Part shown: one piece after another, positions 9,798-18,290 of the stretch | Numbering within the stretch: the stretch's first letter is position 1 | Layout: each line of letters begins with the position of its first letter | Source of the DNA: Thalassolituus marinus | Lineage (GTDB): Bacteria; Pseudomonadota; Gammaproteobacteria; Pseudomonadales; Oceanobacteraceae | Assembly (NCBI RefSeq): GCF_020320395.1 | Contig: NZ_JAEDAH010000104.1 | Span: 1-57,225, forward strand | Reading direction: 5' to 3' | Length of the DNA: 57,225 bases | Made by a program: the position numbers and the translations under genes | The notes under the pieces: model-generated | Databases searched by the model: none | What the model was told of the DNA's origin: nothing | Seen by the model: the letters and a program-made list of their open reading frames with translations, nothing else

Positions 9798-10838
9798 CTA
9801 CAGACCCTCGCGGTGACTGTAAACCTCTGTACTGCCGCTGTTTTTCTGCTCGCGCAGCCAGCGCGCAGGCGGCAGACCAGTTACTTTACGGAAGGCTCTA
9901 TTAAATGCACTCTGCTCGGAATAACCCAGCAGTAAGGCAATTTCGCTCTGCGTTAAGCGCCCTTCCAGCAAGTATTCCCTGGCCAGCTGCATACGCACGC
10001 TGGTGAGTACATCGGCAAAGCGCAGGCCTATCGTACTCAGGCGACGAAACAGCGTCCGTACCGACATGCACAGATACGACGCAACAACATCAGCCTCCGG
10101 CTGACCCTGCTGTATGGACGCCAGCAGCGCCTGACGCAAACGAACAGTGAACGGATCTTCCTGCGGCAAAACCGACACCAGCGCCTGCGCTTGCTGTTCA
10201 AGCAAGGAATGCAGCCCTGAATCATGGGTGCTGACCGGCAGGTTCAGTTGCCAGGGCTGCAGATAAACAGCCGTACGTGCCTGAGCGAAACTCACAGGAC
10301 AACCAAGATCAGCGACCAAAGCATCCGCTTCAACCGGTTGCGCAAAGGTAAAGTGCACTTCCGCCGGAGCCAGCAAGGGGTTAGTTACCATACGGCGCAC
10401 GAAAGCTATTAATCCCACCAGCAGCACTTCATCCGACAGTCTTGATGATGGACCAAAATCCGTGGTCCAGCTCAGACACACCAGGCCGCGCTCAAAGCTG
10501 GCTTCCGCCCGATCACCATCGTGCAGCAAACGCTGATAGCGCTGAAAGCCCTGCAAAGCGTCGGCAAGGGTGCGCGAAGACAACAACAGATGTCCCAGCA
10601 CGCCGACATACTCGGGGCCAACTAACCGCCCCAACTCAACCGCCACAGCCTCCTCCGGATAGCGGTCATCAAGCGCCTGCAACAGATCCCACCACTGGCG
10701 AAAACTGATACGCGAATTCGGTTGAAACGACTGCAGGTAGCGATACAGCTCATTATCGGTATCCGCCCGATCTTCCATAAAGCGTCGCGCCAACCCGGCA
10801 AGGTCGCCACTCACCTGCAGATTCGCCAGCAATCCCAT
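9798..10838 (-). CDS. AraC-family transcriptional regulator (Arabinose_bd-like N-terminal domain)
   Basis: A 346-aa regulator. The N-terminal ~190 residues (LARRFMEDRADTDNELY... to the VHFTFAQPVEADALVADLGCPVSF block) match the ligand-binding domain of the AraC subgroup that controls lipid and amino-acid genes. The C-terminal ~95 residues are the double helix-turn-helix: ADVVASYLCMSVRTLFRRLS and LTQSEIALLLGYSEQSAFNR, then FRKVTGLPPARWL. ATG at 10838 follows GGAG. It is divergent from a sterol-desaturase-family gene and very likely regulates it through the repeats at 10856-10893. Confidence 0.92.
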   Translation of the reverse strand: MGLLANLQVSGDLAGLARRFMEDRADTDNELYRYLQSFQPNSRISFRQWWDLLQALDDRYPEEAVAVELGRLVGPEYVGVLGHLLLSSRTLADALQGFQRYQRLLHDGDRAEASFERGLVCLSWTTDFGPSSRLSDEVLLVGLIAFVRRMVTNPLLAPAEVHFTFAQPVEADALVADLGCPVSFAQARTAVYLQPWQLNLPVSTHDSGLHSLLEQQAQALVSVLPQEDPFTVRLRQALLASIQQGQPEADVVASYLCMSVRTLFRRLSTIGLRFADVLTSVRMQLAREYLLEGRLTQSEIALLLGYSEQSAFNRAFRKVTGLPPARWLREQKNSGSTEVYSHREGL

Positions 10839-10855
10839 TGATCATCTCCATCTGA

Positions 10856-10893
10856 ATGGCAGTTATTGTCAAAATGATGGCAGATATTGTCAA
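10856..10893. promoter_or_regulatory. Two-copy direct repeat, probable AraC-type operator
   Basis: ATGGCAGTTATTGTCAA (10856-10872) and ATGGCAGATATTGTCAA (10877-10893) differ at one base in 17 and repeat with a 21-base period, two helical turns. AraC-family proteins typically bind such tandem sites with two monomers on one DNA face. It lies in the 125-base divergent spacer, 18 bases upstream of the regulator's own ATG and 70 bases upstream of the membrane-enzyme start, so it could serve both. Confidence 0.75.
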
Positions 10894-10963
10894 TCAGAAC
10901 CACAACTGCAGGCGTAGCCTGTATGTAATCCAAACGATCAGAATAATAACGAAGGAGATCACC

Positions 10964-11857
10964 ATGCAGGACGTCATTCACGCTCTGTTCTTTATTGCCG
11001 CCTTCGGCGCACTGTTTATCGGCATTATGGTTGCCGAAAACCTGTATGCACGCTCTAAGGGACGAACCATTTATCGTATGAAGGAAACCATTGCCAATCT
11101 TGCAACCGGTGCTTCCTACAAAATCGTCGACGGCATCGCTATCGCCCTGTTTATCCAGACCTTCTATCTGTGGGTATACGACTATGGCTTCCAATGGAAT
11201 CCGGAACTGTCCTGGTGGAGCGTGCTGGCCCTGATCCTGTTTATTGATCTGTGCTTTTTCATTGCACACATTCTGATGCACAAGGTGCGCTGGTTCTGGA
11301 ACGTGCATGTAACGCATCATTCTTCAGAGCACATGAACTTCTCCACTGCCCTGCGTCAGAATTTCACCTTCGCCTTATCCGGCACCTGGTTAGTTTGGTG
11401 GATTCCGGCCGCCATCGTCGGTTTTGATAAAGACTGGGTATTAATCGCGATCGAAGGCAATCTGGTGTATCAGTTCTTCCTGCATACCGAACAGGTTGGG
11501 CGTCTGGGCTGGCTGGAGAAAATCTTTAACACGCCATCCCATCATCGCGTACACCACGGCAGCAACCCTGAACAGATTGACCGTAATTTCGGCGGCATAT
11601 TTATTTTCTGGGACTATCTGGCCGGTACTTTCACCGATGAAAAAGATGCAGGGGTTATTAAGTACGGCGTCAGCCGCATGCCAGAGCAGCCGTTTAACCC
11701 ATGGCACCTGCAGGTACACGACTGGATCGCGATGTTCCGGGACGTATGGCGCTACAAAGACCTGCGCATCATGGTGAAACACCCGGATTGGGTACTGGAA
11801 AAATACGGGGATCAGATGGCCCAGCAGAATCTAAATCGCCAGGCCGAGCAGAGCTGA
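10964..11857 (+). CDS. Sterol desaturase / fatty acid hydroxylase superfamily membrane protein
   Basis: A 297-aa di-iron integral membrane oxidase with hydrophobic segments near residues 3-20, 50-75 and 80-105. The histidine clusters are HILMHKVRWFWNVHVTHHSS (HxxxH and HxxHH) and HHRVHHG, with an additional HTEQ, as in the family that uses O2 to hydroxylate or desaturate lipids. The ATG at 10964 follows AAGGAGA at ideal spacing; earlier in-frame starts have none. Bacterial members are rarely characterised; a lipid substrate is likely from the family and from the divergent AraC-type regulator. Confidence 0.88.
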   Translation: MQDVIHALFFIAAFGALFIGIMVAENLYARSKGRTIYRMKETIANLATGASYKIVDGIAIALFIQTFYLWVYDYGFQWNPELSWWSVLALILFIDLCFFIAHILMHKVRWFWNVHVTHHSSEHMNFSTALRQNFTFALSGTWLVWWIPAAIVGFDKDWVLIAIEGNLVYQFFLHTEQVGRLGWLEKIFNTPSHHRVHHGSNPEQIDRNFGGIFIFWDYLAGTFTDEKDAGVIKYGVSRMPEQPFNPWHLQVHDWIAMFRDVWRYKDLRIMVKHPDWVLEKYGDQMAQQNLNRQAEQS

Positions 11858-11884
11858 CCAGCGTCAGCCCTGCGCCAGGAAAAA

Positions 11885-12445
11885 TCAGATGTTGGCCAGC
11901 ATGCCCTGGCCAACTTTGCGAGCCGTTTCCGGACCCATTAATTTGCCCACCAGCACCAGAGCAAAACGCAACGCCGTTGCTGGCCCGCGACTGGTAATCA
12001 CCTGACCATCGACGATAACGTCCTGGGTCATACAGAAACCTGCCGACTCAAGTAATTCCGCCTCAAAGCCCGGATAACAGGTCGCCTGCTTACCATCCAG
12101 CAAGTCATGCTTAGCCAGAACAATTGCCGGTGCCGCACAGATAGCGGCGATAACACCGTCTTTTTCCTGTTGCTGCTTCAGCAAGCGGGTGAAGGTTTCA
12201 CTGGCCGCAATATGTTCCGAACCAGGCATGCCGCCGGGTGAAATAACGGCATCCCAGGACTCGCCGGTACATTCGTCAATTAACGCATCAGCTACGATCC
12301 GGGTACCGTGTGCACAGGTTACCTGAGCCGTTGGCATCACCGACGCCAGGGTGACGTCCACTCCACCACGACGCAGAGTATCGACGATGGTCACGGTTTC
12401 AATATCTTCACTGCCATCGGCAATGGCTACCAGGGCTTTGGCCAT
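11885..12445 (-). CDS. yajL: DJ-1/PfpI family protein, YajL-like
   Basis: A 186-aa protein of the DJ-1 superfamily. The nucleophile elbow AAICAAPAIVL carries the reactive Cys (near residue 105), and Glu in GSEDIETV is the conserved partner. In this family YajL acts in oxidative-stress protection and has been proposed to repair glycated molecules. ATG at 12445 follows GAGGA with 7-base spacing; a longer reading to 12541 would run into metE and is rejected. It lies 62 bases downstream of metE, beyond a terminator, and converges on the desaturase-family gene. Confidence 0.88.
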   Translation of the reverse strand: MAKALVAIADGSEDIETVTIVDTLRRGGVDVTLASVMPTAQVTCAHGTRIVADALIDECTGESWDAVISPGGMPGSEHIAASETFTRLLKQQQEKDGVIAAICAAPAIVLAKHDLLDGKQATCYPGFEAELLESAGFCMTQDVIVDGQVITSRGPATALRFALVLVGKLMGPETARKVGQGMLANI

Positions 12446-12496
12446 GTTGTTTTCCTCAGTGTCATTATTGCGGCAAGTTTGCCACCTGCCCGACAC

Positions 12497-12522
12497 GGAA
12501 AAAAGCGTCAGCTGGCTTTTTC
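12497..12522 (-). terminator. Terminator overlapping the metE stop codon
   Basis: On the minus strand GGAAAAAGC, a loop containing the metE TGA, and GCTTTTTTCC form a stem whose 3' arm supplies the T run. The coding sequence's last codons make the 5' arm, so the terminator begins inside metE. Confidence 0.6.
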
Positions 12523-14793
12523 CAATACGACCTCCCGACATCGGGCCGCCACAGCCACCATAGCCTCAAGTGCCGGAACCACCTCTTCCCAGCGCCGGGT
12601 TTTCAGACCGCAATCCGGGTTTACCCATAAATCCTCCGCCCTGACCAGCGCCAGTGAGCGTAGCAGGATATCTTCCATCGCCTCAGCTGAAGGCACATTC
12701 GGACTATGAATATCGTAAACACCAGGACCAATACCGTTGGCATAGGGTGTCTGCGCCAGTGTCTTCAGCAGTCCTGATGCTGAACGCGCGGTTTCCAGCG
12801 TGATCACATCGGCATCCATCGCTTCAATAGCAGGAAGAATGTCGTCAAAATCGGCATAGCACATGTGCGTATGAATCTGAGTACTATCCGCCACACCACT
12901 GACGCAATAACGGAAACTGTTTACCGCCCAGTTCAGATAGGCCTGATGCTCTGCACGTCGCAGTGGCAAAGCTTCCCGCAGTGCCGGCTCGTCGACCTGA
13001 ATAACAGAAATGCCGCTGGCCTCTAACTCACTGACCTCATCACGCAAGACAGCAGCGAGCTGATAAGCGGTCGCGGACCAGGGCTGATCATCACGCACAA
13101 ATGACCATTTCAGAATCGTTACCGGGCCAGTCAGCATGCCTTTCACCGGGCGTTCAGTCAGCGACTGCGCGTAGCGACTCCACGCAACGGTCATGCTGTT
13201 CGGACGTTCAATATCGCCATAAATAACCGGTGGTTTAACACAGCGGGAGCCATAGCTCTGTACCCAGCCATTGGCCGTTGATGCAATCCCCTGCAGTTGC
13301 TCGCCGAAGTATTCCACCATGTCGTTGCGTTCGGCTTCACCATGAACCAGTACATCCAGACCGATCTGCTCCTGCACGCGAATACAACGGGCAATTTCGC
13401 TCGCCAGCCCGGCACCGTACTCCTCCGGCGTCACCCTGCCATTGCGATAGTCGCGGCGCAGCGTACGAATCTCCTGAGTTTGCGGAAACGAACCGATGGT
13501 TGTCGTTGGTAGCAGTGGCAAACGTAACACCTCCTGCTGCAGCTTTAAGCGCTCACGATACGGCGTATTTCGCCCCCAGGTGACAGCCGCTGCCTCTGTT
13601 GCCCGCTGCTTTGCCTGCTGACGATTAACCGCCGTCGACTGACGACGATGTTGAATGAGCGCTGCCTGTTCGCGCCAGCGAGCGGACGCGACAACCTCCC
13701 CATCGGCCAGGGCATTGCGCAGCAGAGCACATTCATCCAGTTTCTGAATGGCGAAGGCCAGCCACTGCTGCACCCCATCAGTTAATACAGGCTCAGTGCT
13801 GGCATCGACCGGCACGTGCAGCAACGAGCACGAAGGCGCAAGCCACAAACGCTGGTCCAACTGCTGAGCCAGCGGTTTAAGAACGGCAAGACAGGCATCC
13901 AGATCGGAGCGCCAGATATTGCGCCCATCAACAACACCAAGCGAAAGAACCTTATACGGGCCAAGCAAATCCAGTGCGCGTGACAACTGCCCTGCGCCAC
14001 TGACCAGATCCAGATGCACACCATCCACCGGCAAGCTGAATGCCAGACTCAGATTTTCATTGAGGTCGCCGAAATAGGTGGCCAGCAATACGCTCAAACC
14101 GCTCTTACGCAGCGCGAAATAAGCTGGCTCGAAAGCAAAGCGCCAGGCCTCTGGTAAATCGAGAGCAAGCACCGGCTCATCCAGCTGCACCCAATCCACA
14201 CCTTCCTGACTGAGTTGTTCGAACAACTCGCTGTAGAGCGGCAGCAGACGCGGCAACAGATCCAGGCGATCACTACCATCCACACTGCGTCCGAGGTAGA
14301 GGTAGGTCAACGGCCCCGGCAGCACAACTTTAAGACGCTTACCGGTTTTTCGCGCCGCACGCACTTCTTCCAGCAGCAACTCTGGTTGTAAGTGGAACTC
14401 GTCTGCAGCGCTGCATTCCGGTACCAGGTAGTGATAATTGGTATCGAACCACTTGGTCATTTCACCGGCAGCAACACCACAGCCACACTGACTGCGTCCG
14501 CGACCCGCCAGAAACAGCTGATCATAAACCGGCAGCGAAGAATCCACCCGTTGTGGCAGATGGCCGAACAGGTAACTCGCGTTCAGCATATGATCGTAGA
14601 GGGCAAAGTCACCGACCGTAAGTAAATCTGCACCATGGTCGATTTGCTGCTGCCAGTTATCAACACGCACCTGAGCAGCGGTATCCAGCAACTCATCGAG
14701 TGACGAATCGCCACGCCAGTAGGATTCCAGCGCCCACTTCAGCTGTCGCTGAGCGCCAATACGAGGAAAACCAAGAATATGAAAATAACTCAC
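12508..14793 (-). CDS. metE: Cobalamin-independent methionine synthase
   Basis: A 761-aa cytoplasmic enzyme, 5-methyltetrahydropteroyltriglutamate--homocysteine methyltransferase, last step of methionine synthesis. The N-terminal half (IGAQRQLKWALESYWRG) and catalytic C-terminal half are both complete. Zinc ligands are visible in HTHMCYADF (His, Cys) and in VNPDCGLKTR (Cys728); LPTTTIGSFPQT opens the C-terminal barrel. The start is GTG at 14793, with an in-frame TGA four codons upstream and only a weak ribosome site. No metR is adjacent, but TGAAATCAGCTCA (14811-14823) is one base off the MetR consensus half-site pair. Confidence 0.97.
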   Translation of the reverse strand: MSYFHILGFPRIGAQRQLKWALESYWRGDSSLDELLDTAAQVRVDNWQQQIDHGADLLTVGDFALYDHMLNASYLFGHLPQRVDSSLPVYDQLFLAGRGRSQCGCGVAAGEMTKWFDTNYHYLVPECSAADEFHLQPELLLEEVRAARKTGKRLKVVLPGPLTYLYLGRSVDGSDRLDLLPRLLPLYSELFEQLSQEGVDWVQLDEPVLALDLPEAWRFAFEPAYFALRKSGLSVLLATYFGDLNENLSLAFSLPVDGVHLDLVSGAGQLSRALDLLGPYKVLSLGVVDGRNIWRSDLDACLAVLKPLAQQLDQRLWLAPSCSLLHVPVDASTEPVLTDGVQQWLAFAIQKLDECALLRNALADGEVVASARWREQAALIQHRRQSTAVNRQQAKQRATEAAAVTWGRNTPYRERLKLQQEVLRLPLLPTTTIGSFPQTQEIRTLRRDYRNGRVTPEEYGAGLASEIARCIRVQEQIGLDVLVHGEAERNDMVEYFGEQLQGIASTANGWVQSYGSRCVKPPVIYGDIERPNSMTVAWSRYAQSLTERPVKGMLTGPVTILKWSFVRDDQPWSATAYQLAAVLRDEVSELEASGISVIQVDEPALREALPLRRAEHQAYLNWAVNSFRYCVSGVADSTQIHTHMCYADFDDILPAIEAMDADVITLETARSASGLLKTLAQTPYANGIGPGVYDIHSPNVPSAEAMEDILLRSLALVRAEDLWVNPDCGLKTRRWEEVVPALEAMVAVAARCREVVLEKAS

Positions 14794-14810
14794 CGTAAAT
14801 ACTCATCATT

Positions 14811-14823
14811 TGAAATCAGCTCA
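14811..14823. promoter_or_regulatory. Near-consensus MetR-type site upstream of metE
   Basis: TGAAATCAGCTCA fits the TGAA-N5-TTCA pattern known for MetR with a single mismatch. It lies only 18-30 bases before the metE start codon, which is close for an activator site, so the match may be chance. Confidence 0.25.
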
Positions 14824-14894
14824 CATACTGACAGCTCTCAAAGATGAATAAAAACGATGTTTTTTAATATTAGATTGAGAATTTCTAATGAATG

Positions 14895-15470
14895 TCAGCC
14901 GGAGACGGACGCAGCACGACACTGAGATTCGTCTGCCACCTTCTGAATCGTCAATAACACCTGACCAACCTCGACACCCCACTTGATCATACGGGTCTCA
15001 TTTACCAGCAGGTTTTCCGTCACCAGAAACATACGGTCATCCATGGTCAGCGCAATGGTATCGTCACCCGTGGCGTATTCCAGCTGGTAGCGCATGGCGA
15101 TTTCATTACCGGAGAAGTTCATTGGCACCGCTTCAGGTACATCGGTTGCCGATGCCATATACCCGCCATTCTGCCGTTTAATCGTCCAGACCCGGGTTTC
15201 CGTCACCACCGAATCTCCCGGCTCATCAACGAAGTAGAAAACCTCGTCCAGTGTACCAACGCCGGCATCGGTCCATGATGCCCTGATCAGTGCATTGAAC
15301 TGACGTATCTGATCGCCGGTATAGTCGCGAACAACCCCATCAGCGCACAACACTCCATCGAAAAAGCGCTCGGGTTCGAGTGCCGGCGTCCTGCCAGCCG
15401 ACTGGCGGATATCCGCCGCAGAGCATCCCAACAGAATCACCGAACTTACGCACAGCAACAGACTACGCAT
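14895..15470 (-). CDS. DUF3833 family lipoprotein
   Basis: A 191-aa envelope protein. The lipoprotein signal peptide MRSLLLCVSSVILLGCSAAD has a clear lipobox LLGC, with Cys18 as the acylation site. The mature part (PERFFDGVLCADGVVRDYTG ... MRYQLEYATGDDTIALTMDDR) matches the DUF3833 family, beta-rich and lipocalin-like, of unknown function. The ATG at 15470 that begins the signal peptide is used rather than the longer frame to 15554. It is divergent from the methyltransferase gene at 15600. Confidence 0.85.
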   Translation of the reverse strand: MRSLLLCVSSVILLGCSAADIRQSAGRTPALEPERFFDGVLCADGVVRDYTGDQIRQFNALIRASWTDAGVGTLDEVFYFVDEPGDSVVTETRVWTIKRQNGGYMASATDVPEAVPMNFSGNEIAMRYQLEYATGDDTIALTMDDRMFLVTENLLVNETRMIKWGVEVGQVLLTIQKVADESQCRAASVSG

Positions 15471-15599
15471 AACCCACCATTTACTTATACAAAACCTATA
15501 CAAACAAATATCACGCCTGACAGAGTGGATCAACTGTGTATTGCCGGATTTCAAACTGGCGGTAAACTGAAGCCTTTATTTTTACAGTGAATAAGCCTC

Positions 15600-16235
15600 A
15601 TGCCTCGTCTGGAAGTGTTTTCTCAGGATCACATGAAACTCGCCTATGGCATTTACCTGTTCACCAGCAAACATCCGCTGGTACGGAAGTTAAAGCGCAT
15701 TGCCCAACCCAGCGTGCATGGCCACAAAACCTGGTCGTCGAGCTATCTGATCATGGACTACCTGACAGAACAGCCGTTGCCGGAAGGCTCAAGGGTGCTA
15801 GAACTGGGCTGTGGCTGGGGACCAGCGTCCGTTTACTGCGCCAGCCAGCAAAAGGCCAGAGTTACCGGGCTTGATGTGGACGACAGCGTCTTCCCTTACC
15901 TCGACATGATGGCGGCGGCCAACGACTGCAAGGTCAAGGCGCTGCACGCGTCCTTTAACGATATGAAAGTCGCACAACTGGAAAAGTTCGACTGCATCAT
16001 CGGTGCCGATATCTGCTTCTGGGAATCACTGACGGATGATCTGTTTCGTTTATTCAAGCGCGCGAAAAAAGCCGGGGTGAAAAAAATCATTCTGGCTGAC
16101 CCGGGCCGCTCAACCTATGAAGAGTTATTGCAGCGCTGTGAAAAAACCTGGCCAGGTGCGTTCTCCCACAACTACTGGTACGCTCTCGAGCCCAAACGCT
16201 TCGAAGGCCAGCTGATGGTATTGAACTTCCAGTAA
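15600..16235 (+). CDS. Class I SAM-dependent methyltransferase
   Basis: A 211-aa cytoplasmic enzyme. The SAM-binding loop VLELGCGWGPASVYCA (motif I, near residues 66-81), the acidic motif II end VTGLDVDDS, and a motif IV-like CIIGADICFWESL fit the Rossmann methyltransferase fold, closest in type to the METTL21/EEF2KMT-like protein methyltransferases and Prmt-type small-molecule enzymes. The substrate cannot be told. The start ATG lies behind a poor ribosome site. A bidirectional terminator follows. Confidence 0.85.
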   Translation: MPRLEVFSQDHMKLAYGIYLFTSKHPLVRKLKRIAQPSVHGHKTWSSSYLIMDYLTEQPLPEGSRVLELGCGWGPASVYCASQQKARVTGLDVDDSVFPYLDMMAAANDCKVKALHASFNDMKVAQLEKFDCIIGADICFWESLTDDLFRLFKRAKKAGVKKIILADPGRSTYEELLQRCEKTWPGAFSHNYWYALEPKRFEGQLMVLNFQ

Positions 16236-16270
16236 TTACTGTGCTGAATAAGGCATTTCAGTTCACACAA

Positions 16271-16296
16271 AAAAGCCGCGCCAATGCGCGGCTTTT
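16271..16296. terminator. Bidirectional terminator between methyltransferase and permease genes
   Basis: AAAAGCCGCG (16271-16280) and CGCGGCTTTT (16287-16296) form a perfect 10-bp stem with a 6-base loop; T runs lie on both strands. It serves the two convergent genes. Confidence 0.9.
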
Positions 16297-16311
16297 TTAC
16301 ATCTGCGTCAA

Positions 16312-17604
16312 TCAGACACCAGCGATATTCATCAGCCAGCCAATTAACAGCACCTGTGGCACCGTAATCAGCGGCAGGAACAAAGCAATTTTCCAGCTTT
16401 TGGTTGTGTCTTTCAGCGACATGATTTCCGTGTAATCGGTTGCCGCCCCCGCCATCAGAAAGGTAAAGGCATTACCCGGTGCTGCGGCACGATTAAACAG
16501 GTCTGCAGCAATCGGACTGGAGCCCTCTGAGCACACTTCAATCACGGTGGTGGCCAGCAGAGTCAGTATCAGACCGCCAAACGAAGCACCAAACCATACG
16601 CCAAAGCTGTCTTCCGGCACGAAAGCGCGAATCAACGCCACCAGCACGACGCCGAAGAACACCCAGCGCAGTACCATTTTTGACTCTTTCAGGCCTTGCC
16701 AGAACATACGCAGCAACGATGGCAGCGACCAGTCCTGCTGGCGCCAGGTGTCTTTCAGCGCCGGCAGAAAGGCGACCTCTGTAATCTCGGTGGCATACGG
16801 ATTAGCCGGCAGCGAGCCTGTCGCCACCAGACGATCGAAAATCATGCCACTGATCCAGGCAATCACCAGAGATGCCAGAATAAACAATAAGGTCCACTTC
16901 AGACCAATCAGGCCGACCAGAATCAACGTCAGCGTCAGCGAATTCCACGGACTGGCGATCAGGAACGCCATCACCTGGCCGATACTGGCGCCACGCTCAT
17001 ACAGCTTCATTCCGACCATCAGAATGCCGTGATTGCACAGATCCAGCAGCAAGCCAGCGAGGGTGGCGCGAAAGACACCACGTTTACTTCCTCCCTGCCC
17101 CAGAACCGACATAACCAACTCGCGGGGAATACGGCCCAGCAGGCCAACAAAAAACGCTGCACTCAGAATCCCCCACCACATGGCGTTCACCATTTCATGG
17201 GCGGTATGCACCATGGTCGACAACCATGGCAAGGTAATGCTGTGCCCCTGACCACTGATCCAGTACCCCAGATAGCCGAGCACCACGGCGCTGCCGCAAC
17301 CCCACAGAATCCAGTCGGTGCGCTGCTTTGATTCGCTACCGCAGCAACCACCCGCCGAGGATTCCTGAACCGCCGCACCACCACAGCAGGAGGCCGTGGA
17401 AGCAGTCACTGGCGTTGAACCACAGCAGCCGGCGGAGCTATCGGCAACCGCCTCTGAAGCACAATATGACGACTCGTTTTTCTTCTCACTGCTTTCTCCG
17501 CAGCAGGATGTTTGCTTCTCGCTGGCTACTGACTCAGCAGAGCAGCAACTTGCTTTTGCTGGCTCAGACTTTCCACCACAGCACGATTTTTCCTGATCAC
17601 TCAC
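16312..17604 (-). CDS. Cys-repeat metal efflux permease (SO_0444-like, DUF318 permease)
   Basis: A 430-aa inner-membrane transporter. The first ~95 residues are a cytoplasmic-type, low-complexity tail with seven repeated Cys motifs: SCCGGK, SCCSAE, SCCGES, SYCASE, GCCGST, SCCGGA and GCCGSE. Then come about eight membrane helices of the permease family related to ArsP/YraQ (FLIASPWNSLTLTLILVGLI; ATTVIEVCSEGSSPIAADL). Related SO_0444 proteins are associated with Cu/Zn export. The GTG at 17604 has GGGGGAG six bases upstream and overlaps the merR stop, so the pair is co-translated. The metal is inferred, not shown. Confidence 0.88.
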   Translation of the reverse strand: MSDQEKSCCGGKSEPAKASCCSAESVASEKQTSCCGESSEKKNESSYCASEAVADSSAGCCGSTPVTASTASCCGGAAVQESSAGGCCGSESKQRTDWILWGCGSAVVLGYLGYWISGQGHSITLPWLSTMVHTAHEMVNAMWWGILSAAFFVGLLGRIPRELVMSVLGQGGSKRGVFRATLAGLLLDLCNHGILMVGMKLYERGASIGQVMAFLIASPWNSLTLTLILVGLIGLKWTLLFILASLVIAWISGMIFDRLVATGSLPANPYATEITEVAFLPALKDTWRQQDWSLPSLLRMFWQGLKESKMVLRWVFFGVVLVALIRAFVPEDSFGVWFGASFGGLILTLLATTVIEVCSEGSSPIAADLFNRAAAPGNAFTFLMAGAATDYTEIMSLKDTTKSWKIALFLPLITVPQVLLIGWLMNIAGV

Positions 17605-18031
17605 AGCATGCTCCCCCTTTATCGAATAATTGCTCACTGTCACCTTCAATCAGGTGACAGATATGATCTCCGCATGGTTCACAATCTGGCAGAGAACTCC
17701 ACAGAGTGACCGCAGACTCCATACGTTCAACCAGCGCCTGCATATCCGCCAGGCGCTTACGGGCCTCACACAGACGCGGTTCAATCAGCTCACGAACCAC
17801 CGGACAAGGTGATTTCCCTTTACCAGCTTCATCCAGAATCAGACGTATATCCTCCAGCGTAAAACCCAGATCACGCGCATGAAGGATAAAACGAAGGCGG
17901 CTGACATCGTGGCGATTGAAGGTGTGATAACCACTGCCATCCTTCTCCGGCACAAGCAGCCCTACACGGACATAATGTCGGATAGTATCGGCACTGACCG
18001 ATTCCAATCTGGCAAGCTCTGCAACTTTCAT
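17597..18031 (-). CDS. MerR-family metal-responsive regulator of the permease
   Basis: A 144-aa MerR regulator with the N-terminal winged helix (MKVAELARLESVSADTIRHY), the dimerisation helix (LCEARKRLADMQALVERME), and Cys residues placed for metal binding: SPCPVV near 96-100 and DCEPCGDHICH near 118-128, plus a terminal ACCE. This matches the Zn/Cu-type branch rather than the oxidative-stress branch. ATG at 18031 follows GAGGAGAG. It overlaps the permease start by 8 bases, and a dyad ACCTTTGAAACAAGGT lies just upstream. Confidence 0.92.
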   Translation of the reverse strand: MKVAELARLESVSADTIRHYVRVGLLVPEKDGSGYHTFNRHDVSRLRFILHARDLGFTLEDIRLILDEAGKGKSPCPVVRELIEPRLCEARKRLADMQALVERMESAVTLWSSLPDCEPCGDHICHLIEGDSEQLFDKGGACCE

Positions 18032-18046
18032 AACCTTCTCTCCTCG

Positions 18047-18062
18047 ACCTTTGAAACAAGGT
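18047..18062. promoter_or_regulatory. Dyad, probable MerR-family operator
   Basis: ACCTT (18047-18051) and AAGGT (18058-18062) form a perfect 5-bp dyad with a 6-base centre, the typical layout of MerR-family sites. It lies 16 bases upstream of the regulator start, so the regulator-permease operon is probably autoregulated. I do not see convincing -35/-10 boxes with the expected 19-20 base spacing. Confidence 0.55.
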
Positions 18063-18290
18063 TAAACCTGCGAGCTACTCACAGGTCAAGCAGCACAGTC
18101 CATTTAATTTTCCGGGCATACAGAAACCGGCACAGCCACCACTGGCAGAATCATCATCAACAGTTCTTAACACTGCCAATTGACACCGTTTATGGCGCAA
18201 AAAGAGGTATAAATAGCTTAACGTTTAAAACAAAACGTCTGATCTGAACTAGTCTTTATACAGGCAAGTCTATATCCCGGAGTGGGGCCG

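Noticed and set aside
8932-9816. 294-aa plus-strand ORF
   Set aside because: Lies wholly antisense to thrS, a full-length conserved gene; composition is that of a complementary shadow.
11885-12541. Longer YajL reading with an N-terminal extension
   Set aside because: It would run into metE; ATG at 12445 has a proper ribosome site and matches the family start.
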